Source: Spirogloea muscicola
Lineage: Eukaryota; Streptophyta; Zygnematophyceae; Spirogloeales; Spirogloeaceae
Direction: 5' to 3'
NCBI GenBank assembly: GCA_009602725.1
Contig: WELB01000064.1
Span: forward strand, 494,386 to 510,675
Length of the DNA stretch: 16,290 bases
Position numbers and translations under genes: made by a program. Shown in pieces: positions 9,575 to 16,290 of the stretch (the first letter of the stretch is position 1; every line of letters begins with the position of its first letter). The notes below the pieces were generated by a model. The model saw only the letters and a list, made by a program, of their open reading frames with translations. It searched no databases and was not told the DNA's origin.

Positions 9575-9645
9575 TTCAGAATAGCAGCCAAGCGTGGCCT
9601 GCCCGCAAGTGCGCTAGTGCACTGCGTGAGCCTGGGAGGAAGGCC
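9575..9645 (-). pseudogene. Short LINE coding remnant (minus)
   Basis: On the minus strand the DNA reads CCCAGGCTCACGCAGTGCAC and CTTGCGGGCAGGCC, which match the plus-strand segment at 9318-9352. A small insertion and a stop break the frame. No 3' tail can be assigned to it. Confidence 0.5.
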
Positions 9646-9734
9646 ACCTCACCCCCTGCAAGCGCTGACGCAATGAAAACTCTCGAGCCTCGCAGTGTCA
9701 CATTCACAGCCATTGCCAAACAGTAAAGCCTGTT

Positions 9735-10112
9735 TTTCTCTACTTGTTCCTTTCTTCGTTTCGGGCTTTCATTGTCCATCTTTTCTTTTTGGGCTGGCTT
9801 TGCCAGCCTGAGTCATTAGTAGCTGCTTTGTTTCTTCTTCTTAGCGCTTCCCCTGGCTCCCTTCTCGTACTTTGTCCATCTTTTTTTGGGCTGGCTGTTC
9901 CAGCCCCTATCCTCAATGGGCGAGCTCTTTTCTCTTTTTTCTTTGCCAGCCCCTCTGCTCTATGGGCAAGCCCTTTCAGCTGCTTTCTTTCTTTGTGTGC
10001 TTTGTTTTCTTAGCGCTTCCTCTGGGCCCCCCCCCCCCCTTCTCGTACTTTGTTCATTCTTTTTTGGGCTGGCTTTTCCAGCCCCTATCCTCAATGGGCG
10101 AGCCCCCCCCTT
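9735..10112 (+). mobile_element. Tandem LINE 3' tails with three hairpins (plus)
   Basis: Three plus-strand hairpins lie in a row at 9791-9808, 9888-9906 and 10066-10084. The last two sit in direct repeats (about 9822-9925 and 9978-10106), each with AGCTGCTTT, TTAGCGCTTCC, CTTCTCGTACTTTGT, the hairpin and CTATCCTCAATGGGCGAGC. Poly-pyrimidine tracts include a run of C at about 10027-10039. No coding tail accompanies them, so these are either very short insertions or an internal 3'UTR repeat array. Confidence 0.65.
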
Positions 10113-10129
10113 TCTTTCACGAGGGCTGT

Positions 10130-10275
10130 GAAGATCGAAGACGCGCGGTGCGCATGGAGTGAAAGTGGGACATGCTCTTCCAACGTATCCAACGTAAGGC
10201 ACTGGCTGAAAGAGGCCAGCCCAAAGGAGTGAACAAGTCCGACCGAACGGGCCCGAAAAGCCAGGAGGTGACGGG
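10130..10275 (-). mobile_element. LINE 3' tail at the right edge of the cluster (minus)
   Basis: The minus strand reads GACTTGTTCACTCCTTT into a hairpin at 10222-10204, then CAGTGCCTTACGTTGGATAC and GAAGAGC. It is the last copy before GC-rich sequence takes over near 10260, so it marks the boundary of the mobile cluster with the palmitoyltransferase upstream region. Confidence 0.6.
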
Positions 10276-10349
10276 CGCCGTTGGTCCGCCGTCGGAGCGC
10301 CAGTGACTGCCTCCCCCTCCCGGCCTGCGCATTCGCCATCGGCGCCGCA

Positions 10350-10351
<2 letters not shown>

Positions 10352-10384
<33 letters not shown>
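10352..10384. repeat. (CGG)11 microsatellite
   Basis: Eleven uninterrupted CGG units lie in the GC-rich island upstream of the DHHC gene. A complementary GCC-rich run lies about 190 bp downstream (10578-10613), so a transcript could pair the two. Confidence 0.9.
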
Positions 10385-10387
<3 letters not shown>

Positions 10388-10577
10388 CCGAGGAGTGGCC
10401 GAGCGCGGGCTTCAGGCCGCTTCGGCTGTGCGCTGTCGCGGGCTGCCGCGTCGCCCACTGCCGGCGCCGTTTGAGGACCGGGATCTCCGAGCATCGCCGC
10501 CCGGCGAGTCGCACGTCCCGCGGCCGGGCGACGGTGTCCATCCCGCGCGCCCAGCCGCCGATGTCCGAGTCGGAGAC

Positions 10578-10613
10578 GCCGCCGCCGCTGCCGCCGCTGC
10601 CGCCGCCGCCGCC
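10578..10613. repeat. GCC-rich microsatellite (12 units, two are GCT)
   Basis: Twelve triplets of GCC with two GCT interruptions. It is the near reverse complement of the CGG run at 10352-10384. Confidence 0.85.
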
Positions 10614-10636
10614 GGCGCCTCTGGCACGGTGAAGGG

Positions 10637-10662
10637 TGCTCATGAATGGCCATTCATGAGCA
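10637..10662. repeat. 26-bp perfect palindrome
   Basis: The half-site TGCTCATGAATGG is followed directly by its exact reverse complement, with no spacer. It lies in the GC-rich island about 380 bp upstream of the DHHC start codon, and is AT-richer than its surroundings. It may be a dimeric protein-binding site or a cruciform/hairpin former; no known factor is recognised. Confidence 0.9.
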
Positions 10663-11043
10663 TTGACAAGCTGCGGCGGCGTTCTCGTCCTGGCGTGCCG
10701 CGCTGCTAGGGGTGGGTGACCGCCTTCGCAGCGTTGCCCTTGGTGGCCCTGCCATCAAATTGCATCATCGTGTCCTGTCCTTGCGCTGCTGGTCTCACAG
10801 TCCATGCACCGAGAAGTTGATGGCTTTGAGGTCTGCGTCGGGGTCGTCAAGTGGTCAGGTTACGCCAGTACAGCTCGTCATGCCCTGGCCTTGCAGCGGC
10901 AGACTGTACTCCAGTTTTCAGATTAATATTTTCGTTGAGTTGAAAGCATCACTTTGGTCCGGCTCCTCACTAGAATGCTGCCTTGCAGTCAATTTCACCT
11001 ATGAGCTCTCACTCTGCACTCTCTGACGGCAGGCAGCCGGTGC

Positions 11044-13192
11044 ATGTATGCCCCAGGCGGTGGAGGAGGGGGGGGCCGCAGCAGCAGCTGGGGCCCTCTC
11101 CTCGCAGCGCTGCTGCGCCCTCGGGCAGCCATGGCCTGGAATGTCTTCCGCTTCTGCACCGGCCTTCGGGTTATTGGCTCAGTCATGATCCTCGTTGTGC
11201 TTGGGATAGTCGGCGTGTCCTACTACGCGCTTGTCCTTTGCAACTATGGCCCCAAGCTTGTTGAAGGGGGTGGCACGTCCGCGGTGGCAGCTGTGGTGCT
11301 CTTGCTCTTCCACTCCTTGGTATGTGCTCCATACCTTGCTGCAACTCTTCTGAAATGACTTATGATACTGTGTATGGCTGTCTCTGACTAATGCTGCTGT
11401 AAGACTGTCGCTCTGAGGGCTCTCGATCAACTGTTCCCGTACGAGTCCAGCTTGATGCAGATTCCCCGACAGCAACCTCATGGCTGTTGCGTTTGTTACA
11501 GCTTGTCATGCTCCTCTGGTGCTATTTCATGGTGGTGTTCACCGACCCTGGGAGCGTGCCTCCCGGTTGGAGGCCTTTGCTTAATGAGGACGAGCTGGAA
11601 GCGCAGACCCTTCCGCTCACATCCACCCCCCCCCTTGTCGCTTCGTCTGGCCCTGTCGGGGCACCCCCACTTGCGACCGGAAACATTGGCAGCCTGATGC
11701 CGAGCAGAGCCACGCAGTCCCGCGTGCGCTACTGCCGCAAATGCGCACAATTCAAACCTCCTCGGTGCCACCACTGCTCTATCTGTGAGCTCCATTGCCA
11801 ATGCCTTGATTGCATGCAGCACCTCTGTCCTCAAGATTATCATTTGCCTGCTTCTCATGGAATCCGGAGACGAGGGAGCATGCCTTCAGCAAAGTGTTCT
11901 TAAGGTGGTTGATGACATATGGCTGACATTGTCTCGATGCTTAGGTGGGAAGTGCATCCTGAAACTGGACCACCACTGTGTGTGGGTCGTGAACTGCGTG
12001 GGAGCACGCAACTACAAGGCTTTCCTTCTGTTCTTGGTGAGGCCTTGGCATATACCTTCTCACTTTCAGTGCATTGCCAGTCACATGGGTTTTACATGGA
12101 AGTTGCATGCGGATGTGCGCACCCCGAGGTGTGCACCTCCTCAAAGTCTCTGTCTGCGTTCTCGTTCAGCTCTATACGTTCTTGGAGACATCACTAGTGG
12201 CAGTGGCGCTTCTCCCAGACTTCATTGCGTTCTTCACAATGGACGATGATTCTGAGGAGAAGCATCCGGGCAGCCTGGCAACCACTTTTCTCAGCTTTGG
12301 TGGGACAGTGTTCTTTTCCAGCCATCAGCTGCTATTGAGCTAAGAGTTGCTGCTTTGTTGAATAGAGCTGCTTGCAGATCTGCCCAAGTGTTGTGTCTGA
12401 TTACATGTGCAAGGGGGTCATGCGGTGCCAGCAATGACGTACACGGGCTGTGGTGGTGCAACCACCACACTTGCCTGCTGCACATTGCATAATGTCTTCT
12501 CTATGCTAAGATGAGCCGTGCTTGCTGTTTGGCAATCTTATCAGTACTCAACATTGCCTTTGCCTTAAGTGTCCTTGGCTTCATGGTGATGCACGTGTCA
12601 CTTGTTGCTGGCAATACGACCACCATTGAGGCAAGCTCTTATGTCTCCCTGAAGCCTTGCATTCTAGATCCTCAATTAGCAAGATCAAAAGACGTGTCCT
12701 TAAAGCATATCTGATACTCATTGGAGCTGCCCATTTCATGCATCTCAGAAGAGTTGCAAACATCTTGGTAAAACCTGTTGTCAATCTCTCTGAGCTTGAC
12801 AGGCTTATGAGAAGAAGAGCAGTGCTAGATGGCTATATGATGTCGGGCGCCGAAGGAACACTGAGCAGGTAGTGACCTGACAGCGTTCAGCTCTCTCTTT
12901 CTCTGCAACGTTACGTTAACCTCAATGACTGAGCTTTTACACACTTCTGACTGCCGGCCTTTTATGCCGTACAACTTCAAGCTTTTGCTATGATGTCTAC
13001 ATTATACTTGCAGGCCGTGCACAAGGCAAATTCCTCCCAATCAAGCCCTTGTTTGGTGTTTCGCAGGTGTTTGGTACAGATCCTGCCTACTGGCTCTTGC
13101 CTATGTACTCTCAAGAGGATATACATAGATTACCTGCATTGGAGGGCTTAGACTATCCAATCAGGACAGATTGTGACCCGCAGGTTTTCTGA
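11044..13192 (+). CDS. DHHC-type protein S-acyltransferase, plant PAT13/PAT14-like (7 exons)
   Basis: Exons: 11044-11319, 11502-11784, 11945-12036, 12170-12299, 12545-12630, 12803-12868, 13067-13192, giving 352 residues with every phase closed. It transfers palmitate to cysteines of membrane proteins, usually at the Golgi or trans-Golgi. Four membrane spans are visible: about 38-63, 78-104, 212-240 and 258-283. The DPG motif (TDPGSVPPGW) follows span 2. The Cys-rich domain runs from RVRYCRKC through CHHCSICGKC to DHHCVWVVNCVGARNYK, with the catalytic D195-H196-H197-C198. The TTxE motif (TTIE, 286-289) follows span 4. The C-terminus has YEKK, VFGTDPAYWLLPMYS and LEGLDYP, as in plant orthologues. 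Intron 5 (12631-12802) has a GC donor. The start is the upstream ATG (11044); MAWNVFRFC at 11131 is in frame, and plant PAT14 also carries a short extension before MAWN. A Gly run (residues 5-11) lies in that extension. Confidence 0.95.
12631..12802 (+). other. Non-canonical GC-AG intron
   Basis: Exon 5 must end at ATTGAG (coding TTIE) because the next exon begins GCTTATGAGAAG (AYEKK), the normal continuation in this family. The donor is therefore GAG|GCAAGC, a GC-type donor with a good match to the AG|GCAAG consensus, and the acceptor is TTGACAG. No GT donor keeps the frame at this place. Confidence 0.75.
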
Positions 13193-13922
13193 CACCAATG
13201 CATACAGTCACCTTCATTTTTCCCGTGTAATCTCTCCAGAGACCGTAGCATTTCTACCATTCTATCAGCTTCTGCAGCAACTTGTCCGTTATGATGGCTG
13301 CAGACACCAAGCAGCTCCTGCTAGGTCTTCTCTTTAGACATACTGCCTTTCTTGACATTAATTAGGAGATGCTCATGACGAAGTCGTGCTGCGACAAGGA
13401 ACCGCAGGTATCTCGTCCATTTGACTCTTTTGGTCCTCACTAGGTCGTCGGTGTGCCACTTCAGTCACAATCGATCCAGGACAAGCTTGCAGATTGATAG
13501 CAGCAAAGCATACAGCAGCTGCAGAGCAGAGGGCCAGCCGCTTGGCTGTTGAATGTTGTAGTATGGTGAACCGGGATTCCAGGTTGGACATCCGTCAGCA
13601 GATGAAGTCTTTTCACGAGGACTGATGGAAACTCAGCCCAAGTGTAGTGTTGTAATCTGTAATTGATGTGTTAGAATGGTGAACCAGCGATGTGGGCTAG
13701 AGAACTACTCTATTAAATACCGCAGTATAATAAACAGCGTACCAACTGACTCAGCCTTATGCGCTGTGGACGTATTTTCTGTCTAAGGAATGCGGCTGCT
13801 GATATTGGACAGCAGCTGTGAAAAGGGGTGCCCTGGCACATCGGGCATTTTCCCAATGCTGGATCTGAGGCGCCCGCGCTACTGCTCCGGTGCGCCCTAG
13901 CTATGGCTGTCACTCTCTGACT
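13193..13922. other. 3' flank of the DHHC gene without a recognisable gene
   Basis: Only short open frames on both strands, without motifs or splice-consistent continuation. Part of it is probably DHHC 3'UTR (see the TGTAA signals). Nothing else is identified before the tandem repeat at 13923. Confidence 0.45.
13226..13230 (+). promoter_or_regulatory. Candidate TGTAA polyadenylation signal
   Basis: TGTAA, the common green-algal poly(A) signal, occurs 34 nt after the DHHC stop codon. Two more lie at 13651-13655 and 13658-13662 (close doublet). Which is used cannot be told; the doublet would give a 3'UTR of about 480 nt. The motif is short and expected by chance, so support is weak. Confidence 0.3.
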
Positions 13923-14069
13923 GAGGGCGGAGCCTATGCCATCTGTGTAACTGTGTGGCTGATTTCTGAGTGAGGGCGGAGCCTGTGCTGGCTGTGACAC
14001 ACTGTAGCTGATGTCTTGGTGAGGGCGGAGCCTTCGCTATCCGTTGACCGAGTGCCAGATCTCTGTGCG
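13923..14069. repeat. Three-copy 49-bp tandem repeat with GAGGGCGGAGCC core
   Basis: The core GAGGGCGGAGCCT starts at 13923, 13972 and 14021, a constant 49-bp period. Between cores the units share CTGTG and TGTGGCTGAT-like sequence and diverge otherwise; the third unit decays. A single similar core (GGGGCGGAGCCT) occurs at about 6362. The function is unknown. Confidence 0.75.
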
Positions 14070-14120
14070 CCACTATGAGGGGATCTGCGTCTGGACCACC
14101 AAGACGAGGGCAACCGCTTA

Positions 14121-14177
14121 GCCTTCATTCTGGGCTGGCCTCTCACAGTTATTGCCTTCCACTAGAGGAGCTGCTTC
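14121..14177 (+). mobile_element. Isolated LINE 3' tail remnant
   Basis: The plus strand reads CCTTCATTCTGGGCTGGCCT, then CTCACAGTTATTGCCTTCC and AGAGGAGCTGCTTCTTC. This matches the minus-strand tail at 8535-8475 (ATTCCTTTTGGGCTGGCC, ATTGCCTTACATTGGAGGAG). The hairpin is decayed on its 3' arm. It is the only copy seen outside the main cluster. Confidence 0.55.
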
Positions 14178-14215
14178 TTCTGGAAGGAGCAAACCCTTCT
14201 GGAAGGAGCAAACCC
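14178..14215. repeat. 19-bp perfect direct duplication
   Basis: The unit TTCTGGAAGGAGCAAACCC occurs twice without a spacer, directly 3' of the LINE tail remnant. It may be a short replication slippage or a duplication linked to the insertion. Confidence 0.85.
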
Positions 14216-14304
14216 AGTTGAGTACTCTGAGTGGAGGATACAAGAAGCTGAGGCTGTCGAGTAGTGATTAACAATGACTACAGCGTCATTGGTCTACATA
14301 GCCC

Positions 14305-14655
14305 ATGGTCTTTGGAGGGCTCTACAGCTTCCCATACAGCTTTTTGCAGCAGCTTTTTCATTCTGTACTAGGAAGCATCCAGTCGATAAGTTGCCACAAC
14401 CTGGGCGTAATGATGGGCATCAAGCCGCCCAGTGGGCTTATAATCGGTTGTTATTCAAAAGCTGGCGACTCTTCCAAGTGCATCTCTCAGTTGACTTTGA
14501 CAGCCGCCGCTGCCATCGCTTCTTCCACACTTCCAGTTTCTCTAGCTGGCGATGAGCTCCTCTATCAGCACCAGCAGAGGACTTCCATTGAGCAATCTAC
14601 ATTTGTACCACCGAGACGGGGGCAGCCTGCTGGTCCAGTGCAGATGGGCAGCTGA
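14305..14655 (+). CDS. Doubtful hypothetical ORF
   Basis: A 116-codon open frame from ATG to TGA. The start reads MVFGGLYSFPYSFLQQLFHS, then an Ala/Ser-rich middle (TLTAAAAIASSTLPVS) and a Gln-rich stretch before STFVPPRRGQPAG. No domain, signal or family is recognised. A second frame is also open over part of this stretch (14274-14555), which weakens the case for either. It may be part of an exon of an unrecognised gene or chance. Confidence 0.2.
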   Translation: MVFGGLYSFPYSFLQQLFHSVLGSIQSISCHNLGVMMGIKPPSGLIIGCYSKAGDSSKCISQLTLTAAAAIASSTLPVSLAGDELLYQHQQRTSIEQSTFVPPRRGQPAGPVQMGS

Positions 14656-15926
14656 GTACTCGGAGTAGGGCAGGAGATAGCGAGGGGCAGCAGCGGTGGG
14701 TACTATAGAATGCAAATTAGAGGAGTACATAGCTCTTGACGAGTCACAATAGCCACAGGTTGTGCCATCCTGAACAAATGTCTTCCCGTCGAGCCCACTG
14801 GCGACGCTTCCCTGCTGCCAGTCTATCTATATGATGCTAACATGTGATTACTGCATTTGGGTATATAGGACACTCTTGCTATCTGAGAGCCCCGTCTGTT
14901 GTGGCAAGTTGCCCCGCTCTGTCGTTTTTCTCGGTCTACCCCCCTTTCTCAATGGAACATTGCTTTCTCCTAAGATTGCTTCCTGCCTTGAATCTCACTC
15001 CAGATACCTGTCATGCAAGTGGTCAGGCAGAAGATAGTCAGGGGCACCTCTCCAATCAGGCACATGGCACTCTGTATACTTTGCTGTTTGCTGGGGCGAT
15101 GTTGTCATTGTTGTCGTAACAAGGTCAAATAGCTGTGCATAGCTGGTCAACGTGCCACATATGTCTCGAAGCACTGTGGCACATCCCTCTTCCGGCACGT
15201 AGTTGCTGCAATGCAGGCAGTATTAGGTTCCAGTATAACATTGTCATCGTCGTTCTAGTTGGCCTCCATCTTCAGTCTTGCCAGCAGAAGCACGGCGCGT
15301 TCATGACTGACACTTCAAAGTCAAGAGAGCTGTACTTTGCAGAATAATCAGTTCAATGGAGCCGCTGAGAACTTGTGACCCAGCTGCAATAAGGGTGTAC
15401 TAGACCAATGAAAGGTAAGGGTTTAATGGAAAGCACAAAGACGGGGACGTCGTCAGCGCTGCTCGCCTTTGAAGAGCGCGAGGTCAAGCGCAATGGAGCT
15501 GAGCTAACAAATCTACATGCATATTGCCAATCTGCACAGAACTGGGGTTCCCAGGGTCTGGATCTTAACTAAAGAGGCTAGATGATACCTGGAAGTCGCA
15601 TTCGGGGTCCTTGGCACGCAGGGCCACCTTTACATACAGTTAGTCCTACCTGAGTGCCCACCCAAATAATATAATCATTGGTTGGTCAGCTCCGCCGGCA
15701 AGCGAAGACCTGCTGCACCACGCGGCCATGCGGCTGGGGTTTGCCGTGCACGATCAGCGCAGAGCGCACAGACCCACGTCAAACCCTCGACAGTGTGCAG
15801 CCTCAGGGGCGTCGAAGGTGGCGCCGAAGCCTCCGTCACAGAGCGCACAAAGAGGAAGCAAGATCCCGGGCTTGCACGACCGGCGACAGCGCTGGCGTAG
15901 TCGCTCTCTGCGGCCGCGGCAGCGTG
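14656..15926. other. Region without a supportable gene; holds the 3' flank of the right-edge gene
   Basis: Open frames are short and have no family features. On the minus strand a TGTAA (plus-strand TTACA near 15630) lies about 295 nt past the stop of the right-edge gene and could be its poly(A) signal. GC content rises again from about 15690, leading into that gene. No RNA gene or repeat was recognised. Confidence 0.4.
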
Positions 15927-16229
15927 TCAGAGGGAGCCGTCGGCGAGGCGGGCGACGTAGGAGTCGATGCCGCCGGTGTCGCCGCGGGCGACGGGCGTGA
16001 GGTACAGCGTGCCGTGGTAGAGCCGGCCGGCGCGCGCCTCGAAGATGGCCACGCCGCACACGTCGTTGCGCCCAGCGTCGTCCGTCAAGCGACACTCCAC
16101 GAAGCCCGTCACGTGGCCGTCGCCGCCGCCGCCACCGCCGTCGCCGCCGTGGTCGTCGAACGACATGCGGCTCAGCTCGTAGCGCAGGCCCGGCACGGTG
16201 GGCAGCAGCCTCTCGTAGACGCCGCGCAC
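15927..16229 (-). CDS. Terminal exon of a partial gene, possibly NTF2/SnoaL-like
   Basis: On the minus strand, 100 codons end in a TGA. The exon probably begins at 16229: upstream is CGCCAGCGCAG (acceptor) preceded by CTGAC (branch-like) about 25 nt earlier, and an in-frame TGA lies at 16257-16259, so the frame cannot simply continue. The peptide begins VRGVYERLLPTVPGLRYELS, has an Asp/Gly run from (GGC)n-like DNA, then HVTGFVECRL, CGVAIFEARAGRLYHGTLYL and SYVARLADGSL. The alternation of a charged helix and strands, with a G-V-x-I-F-x-x-R-x-G-R-L/I pattern, resembles SnoaL/NTF2-like folds, but this is a guess. The rest of the gene lies beyond the right edge. Confidence 0.5.
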   Translation of the reverse strand: MRGVYERLLPTVPGLRYELSRMSFDDHGGDGGGGGGDGHVTGFVECRLTDDAGRNDVCGVAIFEARAGRLYHGTLYLTPVARGDTGGIDSYVARLADGSL

Positions 16230-16290
16230 CTGCGCTGGCGACGGCGGCAGCGGCGGTCAGCGCCAGGCCCGCCGCCAGGCCCGCCGGCCG

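Larger units (their letters stand above)
6480..10275. mobile_element. Cluster of truncated non-LTR retrotransposon 3' ends in both orientations
   Basis: About 3.8 kb is built from at least a dozen fragments of one element family. Each fragment has some of these parts, in order: a coding tail with HLRAGRALAAASG, a short C-terminus of the type SYSDLRLLTRGY then stop, a 3'UTR of 100-200 nt with CTTTGTCCATTC-like sequence, and a hairpin GGGCTGGC-loop-GCCAGCCC. Reverse transcriptase sequence is absent, so all copies are 5'-truncated, as target-primed reverse transcription often produces. Fragments abut and alternate in strand, which suggests repeated insertion into older copies, as described for Zepp LINE clusters in Chlorella and Coccomyxa. 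The C-terminal nuclease type (see 7240-7929) points instead to R2-like or Dualen/RandI-like LINEs. The clade is not determinable without the RT domain. Confidence 0.8.
10281..11032 (+). promoter_or_regulatory. GC-rich upstream region and probable 5'UTR intron of the palmitoyltransferase gene
   Basis: A GC island (10281-10720) is followed by ordinary-composition DNA ending in TCTCTGACGGCAG (acceptor-like, 11032), 11 nt before the ATG of the DHHC gene. A plausible model is a GC-rich untranslated first exon spliced to 11033, with a donor near the GGTGGGTGACC at 10710-10720. Open frames in the island are Ala/Pro/Arg runs from CGG/GCC repeats and show no domain. An in-frame stop at 11002-11004 separates this region from the main coding exon if it is unspliced. 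Confidence 0.4.

Noticed and set aside
9791-10084. Hairpins as rho-independent terminators
   Set aside because: The setting is eukaryotic, and the hairpins are tied to a repeat family and precede no consistent T run.
6480-10275. CRISPR array or bacterial insertion sequences
   Set aside because: The repeated units are LINE 3' ends with a coding tail; spacing is irregular, orientation alternates, and the flanking genes are spliced eukaryotic genes.
10281-10709. Long overlapping open frames on both strands (poly-Ala, poly-Arg, poly-Pro proteins)
   Set aside because: They arise from CGG/GCC triplet runs in a GC island and lack domains; the one on the plus strand has no ATG at its start. Better read as the DHHC upstream region.
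14831-15119. Plus-strand frames with hydrophobic stretches (for example ending LLFAGAMLSLLS)
   Set aside because: Two overlapping frames, no family similarity, no splice-consistent partner exons.
15682-16095. Arg/Ala-rich frames on both strands at the right edge
   Set aside because: GC-driven shadows of the 15927-16229 exon and its 3' flank.

Overview
The window is eukaryotic nuclear DNA, most likely from a green alga (a core chlorophyte, perhaps Trebouxiophyceae-like). The evidence is intron-rich genes with GT-AG (and one GC-AG) junctions, GC-rich gene starts with Ala/Gly codon runs, and two spliced proteins that read like land-plant orthologues over their whole length. The clade is an inference; no rRNA or organellar marker is present.

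Layout: (1) a 121-nt A run opens the window. (2) 153-2138 (+) is a four-exon gene for an ERI1/ERI2-type DEDDh 3'-5' exonuclease with a C-terminal GRF zinc finger. (3) 2139-3764 is intergenic without a supportable gene. (4) 3765-5999 (-) is a six-exon gene for a TPT-family (KV/A/G-type) sugar-phosphate or nucleotide-sugar transporter. (5) About 6480-10275 is a cluster of 5'-truncated non-LTR retrotransposon 3' ends in both orientations, sharing one C-terminal peptide and one terminal hairpin. The longest copy (7240-7929, -) still reads open through a zinc knuckle and a restriction-like endonuclease domain. (6) 10281-11032 is the GC-rich upstream region of the next gene, with CGG/GCC runs and a 26-bp perfect palindrome. 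(7) 11044-13192 (+) is a seven-exon DHHC palmitoyltransferase gene (plant PAT13/PAT14-like). (8) 13193-15926 is mostly non-coding, with a 49-bp tandem repeat, a stray retrotransposon tail, a 19-bp duplication and one doubtful ORF. (9) 15927-16229 (-) is the last exon of a gene running off the right edge, possibly NTF2/SnoaL-like.

The three complete genes are independent housekeeping-type genes (small-RNA or rRNA processing, membrane transport, protein lipidation), not a pathway. The transporter and palmitoyltransferase genes are divergent, and the retrotransposon cluster fills the roughly 5 kb between their starts. The most unusual content is that cluster: repeated self-insertion of one element family, a conserved 3'-terminal hairpin in at least twelve copies, and two large inverted repeats made by opposing copies. 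All exon boundaries were set by eye from reading-frame continuity, splice sites and family similarity.
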